Assembly: GCA_021323775.1 (NCBI GenBank) | Contig: JAJPKK010000091.1 | Span: 1 to 44,812 of the forward strand | Origin: Hyphomicrobiales bacterium | Lineage (GTDB): Bacteria > Pseudomonadota > Alphaproteobacteria > Rhizobiales > Xanthobacteraceae | DNA: 44,812 nt | Direction of reading: 5' to 3' | In this document: in pieces, positions 17,900-27,143 of the stretch | Layout: the number at the start of each line of letters is the position of its first letter | Numbering within the stretch: position 1 is the first letter of the stretch | Program-made: the position numbers and the translations under genes | The notes under the pieces: model-generated | What the model was told of the DNA's origin: nothing | What the model saw: only the letters and a program-made list of their open reading frames with translations | The model's database searches: none

Positions 17900-19993
17900 A
17901 TGACCGCCACCACTTCTCATCGGCATGAAAACCGTCTCGCCCGCGAGACGAGTCCCTATCTGTTGCAGCACAAGACAAACCCGGTCGACTGGTGGCCTTG
18001 GGGTCCTGACGCGCTCCGCGAGGCGAAGCGGACCAACAAGCCGATCCTGCTGTCGATAGGCTACGCGGCCTGCCACTGGTGTCATGTCATGGCTCATGAG
18101 AGTTTCGAAGACGAGCAGGTGGCCGCCGTCATGAACGAGCTGTTCGTCAACATCAAAGTCGACCGCGAGGAGCGCCCCGACATCGACCAGATCTACATGT
18201 CCGCTCTCCACCATCTGGGCGGGCGCGGCGGCTGGCCGTTAACCATGTTTCTCACCAGTGACGGCGAGCCGGTCTGGGGCGGCACTTACTTCCCCAAGAC
18301 GGCGCGTTACGGCCGACCAGGCTTCGTCGATGTGCTGCGAGAGGTCGCCCGCCTCTTCCGCGATGAGCCCCAGCGCATCGAACATAACCGTGCGGCCTTG
18401 ATGGCCGCATTAGGCGCGAAGTCGCGGCCGAGCGGTCATATTGCCGTCGGCGCCGCCGAATTGGACTCAGCGGCAGCCGCCATCGCCCGGGCATTCGATC
18501 ACACCAACGGCGGACTCGGCGGGGCGCCGAAATTTCCGCAATGCTCCATGCTGGAGCTGCTGTGGCGCGCAGGCTTGCGCCGGCAGGACGCCAAATTCTT
18601 CGACCTGGTCGAACTTACGCTGGAGCACATGTGCGAGGGCGGCATTTATGATCACCTCGGCGGCGGGTTCTCGCGCTATTCGGTCGACGAAAAATGGCTC
18701 GTCCCGCATTTCGAGAAAATGCTCTACGACAATGCGCAGCTTCTGGAGCTGCTCGCCCTCGCTTATCGGCGCAGTCGCAAGACCCTGTTCTTGCGGCGCG
18801 CCCAAGAGACCTGCGATTGGCTGGTTCGCGAGATGTCCACTCCGGAAGGTGCATTTTGCGCCTCGCTTGATGCCGACTCCGAGGGCAAGGAAGGCAAATT
18901 CTACGTTTGGTCGCGGGCCGAAATCGATGCCATTCTTGGTCCGCAAGACGGCGAATATTTCTCTGAATGTTATGACATTACGCCCGATGGTAATTTCGAA
19001 GGAAGAAATATCCCTAACAGACTCAAGCGCTTAAGTCCGCAAGCGGGAGGCCCAGGCGCGTCCGGCCCCGCCCATCAACAGGACGATGAGACACGTCTTG
19101 CTGCACTGCGGCAAAATCTTCTCGCCGCCCGTGAGCGGCGCGTCCGCCCTGGCCTCGACAGCAAAGTGCTTGCGGATTGGAACGGACTCATGATTGCGGC
19201 TCTGACAAATGCGGGCGCCATGCTCAATCAGCCGGCATGGATTGCCAGAGCGCGAGCAGCATTCGCATTCGTCGAACATCACATGACCAAAGGCGACCGG
19301 CTTGGCCATTCCTGGCGGGACGGAAAACTCCTCTACCCCGGCCTTGCCTCCGACCACGCCGCCATGACCAAGGCCGCCCTGGCGCTGCACGAGGCAACCG
19401 GCGCGCCAGAGTATCTCCAGCGGGCATGCCAGTGGCAAGAGGCTCTCGACCGTCACTACAGGCGCCAGGATACGGGCGGATACTATTTGACCGCCGACGA
19501 TGCCGCAGGCCTGATCGTGCGCCCCGACTCGACGATTGACGAAGCGACGCCCAACCCCAACGGAATTGCGGCGCAGAACCTTATTCGCCTCGCCAGCCTG
19601 ACCGGCGACGAGAATTGGCGCCGGAAAGCCGACGCTCTTTTCGCCGGCTTATTGCCGGCAGCAGCAGAAAGCATGTATCTCCATGCGAGCCTGGCAAACG
19701 CCCTCGACCTCAATCTGCGCGCCGTCGAGGTTGTCGCCATCGGGCCAGAAGCCGACCAATTCGCGGCGGTCGCGCTGGAATTACCCTTCCTTGAGCGCAT
19801 CGTGAGGCGAGCTGCAACGCCGCAGGACCTGCCCCCCAGGCATGCAGGGCGCAACATTACGCTCTCTCAGGGCCAGACCGTGGCCCTCCTCTGCTCGGGA
19901 CAAAGGTGCTCGCTGCCGATCACCGAGCCCCACCAGCTTATAACTGCCGTTGCAGCCCTCGGCGGCAGCGAGGCGCAGTCGTTGCCGGGCTGA
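17900..19993 (+). CDS. Thioredoxin-fold DUF255 protein (YyaL/SSP411 family)
   Basis: A 697-residue protein. The N-terminal thioredoxin-like domain contains the redox motif C-H-W-C (58-61) in [14 protein letters not shown], and the family-defining start [14 protein letters not shown]. The rest is a six-hairpin glycosidase-like helical region ([28 protein letters not shown], cut here for length). The function of this widespread family is unknown. No signal peptide is visible, so it is likely cytoplasmic. ATG 17900 is chosen over TTG 17891. It is divergent from mnmE and runs against the predicted replication direction; with the aldolase it separates mnmE from rho. Confidence 0.88.
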   Translation: MTATTSHRHENRLARETSPYLLQHKTNPVDWWPWGPDALREAKRTNKPILLSIGYAACHWCHVMAHESFEDEQVAAVMNELFVNIKVDREERPDIDQIYMSALHHLGGRGGWPLTMFLTSDGEPVWGGTYFPKTARYGRPGFVDVLREVARLFRDEPQRIEHNRAALMAALGAKSRPSGHIAVGAAELDSAAAAIARAFDHTNGGLGGAPKFPQCSMLELLWRAGLRRQDAKFFDLVELTLEHMCEGGIYDHLGGGFSRYSVDEKWLVPHFEKMLYDNAQLLELLALAYRRSRKTLFLRRAQETCDWLVREMSTPEGAFCASLDADSEGKEGKFYVWSRAEIDAILGPQDGEYFSECYDITPDGNFEGRNIPNRLKRLSPQAGGPGASGPAHQQDDETRLAALRQNLLAARERRVRPGLDSKVLADWNGLMIAALTNAGAMLNQPAWIARARAAFAFVEHHMTKGDRLGHSWRDGKLLYPGLASDHAAMTKAALALHEATGAPEYLQRACQWQEALDRHYRRQDTGGYYLTADDAAGLIVRPDSTIDEATPNPNGIAAQNLIRLASLTGDENWRRKADALFAGLLPAAAESMYLHASLANALDLNLRAVEVVAIGPEADQFAAVALELPFLERIVRRAATPQDLPPRHAGRNITLSQGQTVALLCSGQRCSLPITEPHQLITAVAALGGSEAQSLPG

Positions 19994-20262
19994 CGCAGCG
20001 TGTGCCGAATAGGAACCGCGGCTGAATAGCTATCATTGCGGGGTAGTGCGCGACCTTTGCGTTCGCCCGTTGCCCTTTGGATCGCAGATACAAACGGGGC
20101 GACCACGAGGCTCGCCCCCAAAGTCGCCCCTGCTATCGGCCGGTACCCTGCCTGCGCGCCCGCCGACCATATAACGTTGGTCAACGCGCCGCTCCGAAGC
20201 GTGCCGATGGCTCGGCTGGCCGTGGCATTGCAAAAATCTCAACGCCTCGCCGCGTTAGCGCC

Positions 20263-21273
20263 TCACCGTGTTCTTGCCGCCGCAAACGGTCCCACTTCGG
20301 GTCTCCCCTGCGTATCCGCATATTCGCCGAGCTCCATCTTCGCCCCGCGCGCAATCGCTGCCATCTCATTGCCGGCTTGGAAGCAGGTGAAATCCGGCCG
20401 GTCCCTCCACGCCCAGGGACCGCACAGCCTGATGCCGGCCTTGATGGCGGCGTCATGGACGATGTTGATCTCGCGCTCATAGTCCGGGTCGCCCTGCTTG
20501 TAGCCGGCGAAATTCCCGAGGTCGCTGCTCGCTGCAAAGATCGCGTGGACGCCCTTGACCTTCGCGATTTCGTCGGCGTTTTTCAGGCCTTCGAGCGTTT
20601 CGATCATCAGAATGAGAACGACGTTGTCGTTGATCGTATTGCGATAACCGCCCGGGACGCTGCCCCACATGTTCGGATCGAAAGCATACCCGCCGCCGAG
20701 GCTGCGCTTGCCGAGCGGCGGAAAATAGGTCCAGTCTCGCGCCGCGATCGCCTCTTCCACTGTATCCACGGTCGGAACCACGATGACCAGCGCGCCCGCA
20801 TCGAGGGCATGTTGAATCTGAAACTCGTCCGCGTAGGGGACCCGCGCCCCCGGAACTGCCTTCGCGTGCGGACAGGTCCGCCACGCCTTTCCGGCCTGAT
20901 CCCAGGTCGTGTTGGCGTGCTGCATCTCGGTCCAGATGAAGTCGTATCCGGCATTCGCCATGGCGCAGTAGGTGCTCGGATCGATGCCGGACGAGACCGT
21001 GCCGCCAACCAGTTTGCCCCCGGACATCAGCTTGATCTTGGCCGGGTTCCATATCTTGGTCCCCGGCGGCGGGGTAAAAGCATTGCCGTATTTCCAGGTA
21101 TTCATATCGAACGGCCCCTGGTTGACCGCGCCGGCGGGGGCCACCTCCCTCGCCTTGCTGTCCACGCCTGCCGGGGCCGCCAACGGGAATTGGCTTTGCT
21201 GCGCATACGCGAACACACCGGACAGACCGATCGCAGCACACGCAGCAGAAATTCCAACAAAATGTCTGATCAT
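20263..21273 (-). CDS. HpcH/HpaI-type aldolase with a signal peptide
   Basis: A 336-residue protein of the HpcH/HpaI aldolase (citrate lyase beta-like) superfamily. Recognisable elements are GYDFIWTEMQHA, the barrel strand ALVIVVPTVDTVEEA, the metal-binding Glu in ILMIETLEGLKNADEI and the metal Asp in IFAASSDLGNF. The first 26 or so residues (MIRHFVGISAACAAIGLSG, ending AYAQQ) look like a Sec signal peptide, which is unusual for this normally cytoplasmic, metal-dependent aldolase family. ATG 21273 is supported by GGAGG six bases upstream. The substrate is unknown; carbonyl compounds with pyruvate are typical for the family. Confidence 0.82.
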   Translation of the reverse strand: MIRHFVGISAACAAIGLSGVFAYAQQSQFPLAAPAGVDSKAREVAPAGAVNQGPFDMNTWKYGNAFTPPPGTKIWNPAKIKLMSGGKLVGGTVSSGIDPSTYCAMANAGYDFIWTEMQHANTTWDQAGKAWRTCPHAKAVPGARVPYADEFQIQHALDAGALVIVVPTVDTVEEAIAARDWTYFPPLGKRSLGGGYAFDPNMWGSVPGGYRNTINDNVVLILMIETLEGLKNADEIAKVKGVHAIFAASSDLGNFAGYKQGDPDYEREINIVHDAAIKAGIRLCGPWAWRDRPDFTCFQAGNEMAAIARGAKMELGEYADTQGRPEVGPFAAARTR

Positions 21274-21299
21274 CGTTTCCTCCGCGTTTTGGAATCTAG

Positions 21300-21347
21300 C
21301 CCGGATTGTCGGGCCGGCCGAAAGCCGGACCCGAAGCAAAATCCGGG
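21300..21347. repeat. Two-level palindrome (family D) between rho and the aldolase gene
   Basis: CCCGGATT (21300-21307) pairs with AATCCGGG (21340-21347). Inside, TCGGGCCGGC pairs imperfectly with GCCGGACCCGA. The outer arms recall the TAGCCCGG...CCGGG element at 35293-35324. Confidence 0.5.
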
Positions 21348-21559
21348 ATCGCCCTGGTCACGCCCCAACGCCACCCCGCCTTTCGGCTGACGCAAGACCG
21401 TGAATGCCGTCAATCCGGCCGGGACAACCTACGATAATGGCTGGTGCCTCAGGAAGGCCGGCGCAATTGCAATGAAATGCAATAAACTTCAGGCCGGCGG
21501 TGCGGCCTTCGCTTCAGGCGGGAGTCAGACGAACCTGTCGGGCTTTTCAGAAAACCGCC

Positions 21560-22825
21560 TCACGTATTCATCGACTCGAAGAACTCGGCGTTGTTTTTGG
21601 TGTTTCGCAACTTGTCGAGCAGGAAGTCGATCGCATCCATGGTGCCCATGGGGTTAAGGATACGACGCAGCACGTACATCTTCTTGAGCACGTCAGGAGG
21701 CGTGAGCAGCTCTTCCTTACGGGTGCCTGACCGGGTGATGTCGATTGCCGGAAATGTCCGTTTGTCCGCAACCTTCCGGTCTAGAATCAATTCCGAGTTG
21801 CCCGTGCCTTTGAACTCCTCGAAGATCACCTCGTCCATGCGGCTGCCCGTGTCTATGAGGGCCGTCGCAATGATGGTCAGCGAGCCGCCCTCCTCGATGT
21901 TGCGGGCGGCGCCGAAGAAGCGTTTCGGCCGCTGCAGCGCGTTGGCATCGACGCCGCCGGTCAGCACCTTACCGGAGGACGGCACCACCGTGTTGTAGGC
22001 GCGCCCGAGTCGGGTAATCGAATCAAGCAGGATCACGACGTCGCGGCCGTGTTCCACCAGCCGCTTCGCTTTCTCGATCACCATCTCGGCGACCTGAACG
22101 TGACGCTGCGCCGGCTCATCGAAGGTCGAGGAAATTACCTCGCCCTTGACGGACCGCTGCATGTCAGTGACCTCTTCAGGCCGCTCATCGATCAGGAGGA
22201 CGATCAGGTAGCATTCCGGGTGATTGGCGGTGATCGCGTGCGCGATGTTCTGAAGCAGCACCGTCTTACCGGTGCGCGGCGGCGACACGATCAGGGCGCG
22301 CTGCCCCTTGCCAATCGGCGCAACGATATCGATGACCCGAGGCGAAAGATCTTTCTTCGTCGGATCGTCGTGTTCCATGCGCAGGCGTTCGTCCGGATAA
22401 AGCGGCGTCAAGTTGTCGAAATTGATCTTGTGGCGAGCCTTTTCCGGATCCTCGAAATTTATCGAGTTGACCTTCAGAAGCGCAAAGTAGCGTTCGCCCT
22501 CCTTGGGGCTGCGAATTTCGCCCTCTATGGTGTCTCCGGTGCGCAATCCGAACCTGCGGATTTGCGAGGGCGAAACATAAATGTCATCGGGGCCGGGCAG
22601 ATAATTGGCCTCGGGCGACCGCAAGAAGCCAAAGCCGTCCTGCAGCACCTCGACAACGCCTTCGCCGATGATGTCGATTTCCTTCGAAGCAAGCTGCTTG
22701 AGGATTGCAAACATCAACTCCTGCTTGCGCATTGTCGAGGCATTCTCGACACTGTGTTCTTCCGCGAAGCCGAGCAGCTCCACGGGGGATTTCGATTTGA
22801 GGTCTTGCAGCTTCATTTCCCGCAT
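21560..22825 (-). CDS. rho: Transcription termination factor Rho
   Basis: A 421-residue hexameric RNA helicase. The N-terminal helical domain ([20 protein letters not shown]) is followed by the cold-shock-like RNA-binding domain ([34 protein letters not shown], given here in part: [15 protein letters not shown]), the Walker A SPPRTGKT, Walker B LLDSITRL, and the Q- and R-loop regions. The length is normal. ATG 22825 is used, though ATG 22816 (MKLQDL) is an alternative. It is downstream of hemJ and hemE on the same strand and close to the predicted origin. Confidence 0.97.
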   Translation of the reverse strand: MREMKLQDLKSKSPVELLGFAEEHSVENASTMRKQELMFAILKQLASKEIDIIGEGVVEVLQDGFGFLRSPEANYLPGPDDIYVSPSQIRRFGLRTGDTIEGEIRSPKEGERYFALLKVNSINFEDPEKARHKINFDNLTPLYPDERLRMEHDDPTKKDLSPRVIDIVAPIGKGQRALIVSPPRTGKTVLLQNIAHAITANHPECYLIVLLIDERPEEVTDMQRSVKGEVISSTFDEPAQRHVQVAEMVIEKAKRLVEHGRDVVILLDSITRLGRAYNTVVPSSGKVLTGGVDANALQRPKRFFGAARNIEEGGSLTIIATALIDTGSRMDEVIFEEFKGTGNSELILDRKVADKRTFPAIDITRSGTRKEELLTPPDVLKKMYVLRRILNPMGTMDAIDFLLDKLRNTKNNAEFFESMNT

Positions 22826-23070
22826 GCGGGTGTTCCTGTGCGCGACCGACCAGAAATGTCGATCGACGTTATGACGGGGAGAAATCGCAGATCGTTGCCT
22901 GAAGCGCGGCGCCCCGGCCAGATACGGCAGTCCTGGCCAGACTCAGCGGTTGAATCCCTTTACGGGCCGCGATCGACAGTTCAACCTGCCTTTGGTGAGA
23001 TACGCAAGATGATAGGAAAAGTCCCGACCCGGCGCAAGGGTTCCCCGCGCTCGGCACGCTACTTACCCAA

Positions 23071-23589
23071 TCAAAACGGCTTGATCACCGCCATGATGAC
23101 GATCCCGACCATCAGCACTGCCGGAACCTCGTTGATGATTCGATAAAACCGCTCGCTGTGCCGGTTTCGGTCGTTGGCGAAATCCACGGTCCACCGCGCC
23201 AACATGCCATGCACGCCCGACAAGACCACAACCAGCAGCAGCTTCAGTTGCAGCCAGTGCATTGAAATCCAGCCGCCGTCGTAAACCATCCACAAGCCAA
23301 GCGCCCAGCTGACCACCATGGCCGGATTGATGATTCCCCTCAGCAGCCGCCGCTCCATCACCTTGAAAGTTTCGGACTGGCGCGAGCCCTTTTCCGCTCC
23401 GCAGTGATAGACGAATAGCCGGGGAAGATAGAGCATTCCGGCCATCCAGGATATCACCGCCATGACGTGCAACGCCTTGAACCACGGATAAAGGCCGGAG
23501 GGATGCCAGGCCGCGAGCGCGGCGAACAGTCCTATCACCGCCCCGACCGCGGCGATCAGGCGCATCCATCGTTCTTTGACGGGCTGCAT
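23071..23589 (-). CDS. hemJ: Protoporphyrinogen IX oxidase HemJ
   Basis: A 172-residue inner-membrane protein of the UPF0093/HemJ family with four predicted membrane spans. The conserved histidine region KALHVMAVISWMAGMLYLPR is present, as are WLQLKLLLV and FRIINEVP-like segments (FYRIINEVPAVLM). HemJ oxidises protoporphyrinogen IX to protoporphyrin IX in bacteria lacking HemG or HemY. It follows hemE by 24 bases, so the two haem genes are probably cotranscribed. Confidence 0.93.
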   Translation of the reverse strand: MQPVKERWMRLIAAVGAVIGLFAALAAWHPSGLYPWFKALHVMAVISWMAGMLYLPRLFVYHCGAEKGSRQSETFKVMERRLLRGIINPAMVVSWALGLWMVYDGGWISMHWLQLKLLLVVVLSGVHGMLARWTVDFANDRNRHSERFYRIINEVPAVLMVGIVIMAVIKPF

Positions 23590-23613
23590 TTCTGCTTCAA
23601 CGCTCCCAATGGC

Positions 23614-24666
23614 CTATGAAAGGGACGACCTTCGAACGCGGGCGACCATCCGCTCCACATGCGCAACGGGCGTTTCGGGCAGGATGCCGTGCCCAAGGTT
23701 GAAAATGAAGGGCTTCTCGGAGAACGCTTCCAGCACCGCGTCGACTTCCCGATCCAGAGCGGCTCCTCCCGCGAGCAACGCCATCGGATCCAGATTTCCC
23801 TGCACGGGACGGCGAGTTTGAATTTCATCGCGGGCGAACTTGCGATTGATCATCCAATCCAGCCCAATCGCATCGAATGCCACGCTTTCTGCGTAGCTCA
23901 CCAGGGAAGTGCCGGCGCCTCGCGGAAACCCGATGACGCGCGCTCCTGGTACTCTTTGGCGCAGACCAGCAACGATCCTTGCGGCGGGCTTCGTGCACCA
24001 ACGGTCGAACTCCTGCGGTCCAAGCACCCCGGCCCATGTGTCGAAGAGCTGCACGGCATCCACGCCCGCATCGAACTGCGCCGCGAGATAATCGATCGAC
24101 GCCCGCACCAAAAGGTCGATCAGCCTCTCGAAGCCCTCCGGGTCATGGTATGCGAAAAAGCGCGCCGGCGCCTGATCTGCCGTGCCGGCGCCAGCCACCA
24201 TATAGGTGGCCACGGTCCATGGTGCGCCACAAAAGCCGAGCAGCGCCACTTGTGCCGGCAGCTCTGTTCGGACCCTGGCAATTGTTTCGAGCACCGGGGC
24301 CAGTAATGTCATGTCGACGTCGGCAGCTAGCTTGTCCACTGCGCCGCGAGACGTGACCACCGGCGCCAGCCGTGGACCTTCGCCCGGTTCGAACGTGAGC
24401 TTTTGTCCGAGGGCGTGAGGAACAACCAGAATATCGGAAAACAGGATCGCTGCGTCAAAACCGAAACGCCGTATTGGCTGCAGGGTGACTTCCGCTGCGA
24501 GTTCAGGGGTGAAGCACAGGTCGAGAAATGATCCGGCCTTGGCGCGGACTTGACGATACTCCGGCAGATACCGGCCAGCCTGACGCATGAGCCAAATCGG
24601 CGTTTCCGCTGCAATTCTGTTGGCGAGCACATCGAGTAAGCCGGAACGCACACACGGAGCGGTCAT
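23614..24666 (-). CDS. hemE: Uroporphyrinogen decarboxylase
   Basis: A 350-residue enzyme that decarboxylates the four acetate groups of uroporphyrinogen III to give coproporphyrinogen III. The signature [15 protein letters not shown] lies near the N-terminus; [14 protein letters not shown] and [12 protein letters not shown] are other family motifs. ATG 24666 is preferred to the in-frame TTG at 24690 because GAGGAG precedes it by nine bases. It reads away from the predicted origin at 24667-25037, the conserved hemE-oriC arrangement of Alphaproteobacteria. Confidence 0.97.
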   Translation of the reverse strand: MTAPCVRSGLLDVLANRIAAETPIWLMRQAGRYLPEYRQVRAKAGSFLDLCFTPELAAEVTLQPIRRFGFDAAILFSDILVVPHALGQKLTFEPGEGPRLAPVVTSRGAVDKLAADVDMTLLAPVLETIARVRTELPAQVALLGFCGAPWTVATYMVAGAGTADQAPARFFAYHDPEGFERLIDLLVRASIDYLAAQFDAGVDAVQLFDTWAGVLGPQEFDRWCTKPAARIVAGLRQRVPGARVIGFPRGAGTSLVSYAESVAFDAIGLDWMINRKFARDEIQTRRPVQGNLDPMALLAGGAALDREVDAVLEAFSEKPFIFNLGHGILPETPVAHVERMVARVRRSSLS

Positions 24667-24765
24667 CCGCGATTGCTCCTCTTCAACCAAACTTGGGATT
24701 CTTTTGGCTTTTTTATTTGGCGGTGGATTTGGCTCACGAATCTATCTTCAGGTTCGGTCTTGAGG

Positions 24766-24774
24766 TTGTCCACA
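24766..24774 (+). promoter_or_regulatory. DnaA-box-like site
   Basis: TTGTCCACA differs from TTATCCACA at one position. Confidence 0.55.
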
Positions 24775-24814
24775 GCATATTGGCTTTCCTGGGCGTCGGC
24801 CGGGCTGTTGGTTC

Positions 24815-24829
24815 TTAATATTTTCTTAT
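24815..24829 (+). promoter_or_regulatory. CtrA-like site in the predicted origin
   Basis: TTAA, seven bases, then TTAT: one mismatch from the CtrA consensus TTAA-N7-TTAA, within an AT-rich tract. In Caulobacter, CtrA bound at such sites represses initiation. Confidence 0.4.
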
Positions 24830-24936
24830 GGAAATACAATGCCTTACGACGTGCGAGCTGGTCTAGCCAAGGTTGCGCGCAGTCATTTCAACGGCGCAAG
24901 AACAGGCGGGTTTGCGGTCATGCCGAGCTGTGGCCA

Positions 24937-24945
24937 TGTGGATAT
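24937..24945 (-). promoter_or_regulatory. DnaA-box-like site
   Basis: TGTGGATAT on the plus strand reads ATATCCACA on the minus strand, one mismatch from consensus. Confidence 0.5.
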
Positions 24946-25007
24946 AGGAGCGGCGCGGAGCCGCTCCGTCTCTTGCGGTTCGGTTAAGGACGTGGCTTTG
25001 TCCTTCA

Positions 25008-25016
25008 TAATCCACA
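25008..25016 (+). promoter_or_regulatory. DnaA-box-like site
   Basis: TAATCCACA differs from TTATCCACA at one position; it lies 22 bases before the ppsR start. Confidence 0.5.
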
Positions 25017-25037
25017 GAAGTTCAGCGATCCAGGTCA

Positions 25038-25880
25038 ATGTCGCCGCACGATTCGAGTTTCTTTCATCTCCACCTCATCTCGGACTCCACTGGCGAAACG
25101 CTGATTACGGTCGCGCGGGCGGCGTCCGCGCAATACAACAGCGCTTCGCCGGTAGAGCATGTCTATCCGGCGGTGCGCACCAACAAACAGCTTGATCGCG
25201 TGCTGACCGAGATCGAAGAGGCGCCGGGTGTCGTTCTTTATACCTTGCTCGATCAGGCGCTGATTACCCGGCTTGAAGACAAGTGCCGCGAACTCGGGCT
25301 GCCGTGCCTGTCGATCCTTGGGCCCGTGTTGCGGCTGTTCCAGGCCTATTTGGGAGCGGAATCGACCTACCGGGTCGGCGCTCAGCACATTTTGAATGCA
25401 GAATATTTCAAGCGGATCGACGCCCTCAATTACACGATGATGCATGACGACGGGCAGCATATCGATGAGCTCGAGGAGGCGGACGTGGTGCTTCTCGGCG
25501 TATCGCGGACGTCGAAAACCCCCACCTCGATCTATCTTGCAAATCGCGGCGTAAAGACCGCAAACGTTCCGTTGGTTCTCGGCGTACCGGTCCCGCCGCA
25601 GCTCGAATCAATTCAACATCCGCTCGTCGTCGGACTTTTCGCCACTCCCGAGCGCATTGTGCAAATCCGGGAAAACCGTCTGTTGGGTCTCAAAAGGCGT
25701 CTTGACAACGATCAGTACGTCGACCGGCAGGCGGTTGCGGAGGAGATTGCGTTTTCGCGGCGTCTTTGCGCCAGGCACAATTGGCCATTGATCGACGTCA
25801 CAAGACGGTCCATCGAGGAAACTGCCGCCGCCATCATGGCGCTGCTCACGGAACGGCGACGAATGCGAGTGGAGGCATAA
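25038..25880 (+). CDS. ppsR: Pyruvate, water/phosphate dikinase regulatory protein (DUF299)
   Basis: A 280-residue bifunctional serine/threonine kinase and phosphorylase of the DUF299 family. It has the start [13 protein letters not shown] and the P-loop-like [18 protein letters not shown] typical of the group. These proteins switch PEP synthetase or pyruvate phosphate dikinase off and on by ADP-dependent phosphorylation. It corresponds to the RP001-type gene that flanks the origin in Rickettsia and Caulobacter. Its stop overlaps the maf start by one base (TAATG), so they are translationally coupled. Confidence 0.92.
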   Translation: MSPHDSSFFHLHLISDSTGETLITVARAASAQYNSASPVEHVYPAVRTNKQLDRVLTEIEEAPGVVLYTLLDQALITRLEDKCRELGLPCLSILGPVLRLFQAYLGAESTYRVGAQHILNAEYFKRIDALNYTMMHDDGQHIDELEEADVVLLGVSRTSKTPTSIYLANRGVKTANVPLVLGVPVPPQLESIQHPLVVGLFATPERIVQIRENRLLGLKRRLDNDQYVDRQAVAEEIAFSRRLCARHNWPLIDVTRRSIEETAAAIMALLTERRRMRVEA

Positions 25881-26488
25881 TGGCGCTGTGGCAGGACGAT
25901 CAGCCGCTTGTGCTGGCTTCCCGCAGCTCCTCCCGTCGCGCCATGCTGCAAGCTGCGGGCATTCCGGTCGAAGTCTGTATCCCGGATTTGGATGAACGCG
26001 CTGTTGAAGCGGCCGCCGGAGTCCGCCCCCCCGCCGAAGCCGCGGCGCTGCTGGCCCGCGAAAAAGCAAAGGCGGTGGCCCGGCTCAGGCCTCACCGCAT
26101 CGTCGTCGGCGCGGACCAGACGCTTGCGTTCGAAGACCGACGTTTCGACAAGCCGCACGATCGCGTCGCCGCCCGTAAACAGCTCATGACGCTCGCCGGC
26201 AAGACGCATTATCTGCATTCCGCCGTCGCCCTGGCGCGGGACGGAAAGGTCCTGTTTGAAGCGGTCGATACCGCACGTCTGACTTTTCGCCAGTTGTCCG
26301 GCTCATTCCTCGATCGCTATCTGGATGCGGCCGGCAGCGCAGTTTTCGACAGCGTCGGGGCATATCAACTTGAGAAGCTCGGCGTTCACCTGTTCGAGCG
26401 GATCAATGGAGATCATTTCACTATACTTGGATTGCCTCTGCTTAAGCTTCTCGATTTTCTGAGGCGAAACGGCAGCTTGGCTGCGTAA
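25880..26488 (+). CDS. maf: Maf-like nucleoside triphosphate pyrophosphatase
   Basis: A 202-residue protein of the Maf/HAM1-like house-cleaning pyrophosphatases. The N-terminal signature LASRSSSRRAML (12-22), the VVGADQTLAF segment and GAYQLEKLGVHLFERINGD are present. These enzymes hydrolyse non-canonical nucleotides to monophosphates. ATG 25880 overlaps the ppsR stop and has GGAGG at 25871-25875 inside the end of ppsR. coaE follows after 22 bases; aroE, often found between them in related genomes, is absent. Confidence 0.92.
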   Translation: MALWQDDQPLVLASRSSSRRAMLQAAGIPVEVCIPDLDERAVEAAAGVRPPAEAAALLAREKAKAVARLRPHRIVVGADQTLAFEDRRFDKPHDRVAARKQLMTLAGKTHYLHSAVALARDGKVLFEAVDTARLTFRQLSGSFLDRYLDAAGSAVFDSVGAYQLEKLGVHLFERINGDHFTILGLPLLKLLDFLRRNGSLAA

Positions 26489-26510
26489 CGCGCCAGGGAG
26501 AGACGACGCC

Positions 26511-27116
26511 GTGGTGGTATTAGGTCTCACCGGGTCTATCGGCATGGGCAAATCCACAACGGCGCGTTTTTTTGCCGAGGCGGGCGTACCCGTTCACGAT
26601 GCCGATCTGGCGGTGCACCGGCTCTACGCCGGCGAGGCGGCGCCGATTATCGAAGCGGAGTTCCCCGGGGTCAGCGATGCCGCGGGAATTGACCGCGACA
26701 AGCTGGCGAAACGCGTTCTCGATGATCCCGCCGCGTTAAGGCGTCTGGAAGGAGTCATCCACCCGCTCGTGAGACGTGAAGAGGCCCGGTTCATTGACGA
26801 GGCCGAGCGCGCCGGCGCGCCAGTCGCGGTGCTCGATATCCCGCTCTTGTTTGAAACCGGGTCAGACCGCCGCGTCGACGCGGTCGTGGTGGTGACGGCG
26901 CCAGCCGACGTGCAGCGCGACCGCGCCCTCAGGCGCGCCGGCATGACCGAGGAGAAACTCGAGGTCCTGCTCGCCAAGCAGACGCCCGACGCGGAAAAAC
27001 GTCGCCGCGCCGATTTTATAGTGGATACCTCCAAAGGCTTCGATTTCGCCCGCCAGCAAGTTCATGCCATCCTCAAAGTCGCGTCGACGCTGCCGATTCG
27101 GCGCGTTCGATCATAG
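26511..27116 (+). CDS. coaE: Dephospho-CoA kinase
   Basis: A 201-residue P-loop kinase for the last step of coenzyme A synthesis. Walker A is GSIGMGKS (8-15), with HDADLAVHRLY for substrate binding and LDIPLLFETG as a CoaE landmark. The start is GTG 26511, followed by a second GTG; GGAG lies about ten bases upstream. It is within the ppsR-maf-coaE-dnaQ run. Confidence 0.95.
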   Translation: MVVLGLTGSIGMGKSTTARFFAEAGVPVHDADLAVHRLYAGEAAPIIEAEFPGVSDAAGIDRDKLAKRVLDDPAALRRLEGVIHPLVRREEARFIDEAERAGAPVAVLDIPLLFETGSDRRVDAVVVVTAPADVQRDRALRRAGMTEEKLEVLLAKQTPDAEKRRRADFIVDTSKGFDFARQQVHAILKVASTLPIRRVRS

Positions 27117-27143
27117 CGGTCGCGGGCGAGAGAGAAATAATCG

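Larger units (their letters stand above)
24667..25037. other. Predicted chromosomal replication origin (oriC)
   Basis: This 371-base gap separates divergent hemE and ppsR. It holds three 9-mers one mismatch from TTATCCACA: TTGTCCACA (24766-24774), TGTGGATAT on the other strand (24937-24945) and TAATCCACA (25008-25016). AT-rich tracts at 24701-24720 and 24811-24840 could be unwinding regions. TTAA-N7-TTAT (24815-24829) is one base from a CtrA site, and GANTC (CcrM) sites occur at 24697-24701 and 24738-24742. In Caulobacter and Rickettsia the origin sits beside hemE next to the RP001 homologue. Function is inferred, not shown. Confidence 0.7.

Noticed and set aside
20077-21390. 437-codon plus-strand frame opposite the aldolase
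   Set aside because: Arg/Ala-rich with no family; the minus-strand frame has a signal peptide, aldolase motifs and a strong ribosome site.
22049-23146. 365-codon plus-strand frame opposite rho
   Set aside because: Antisense to rho motifs and without its own features.
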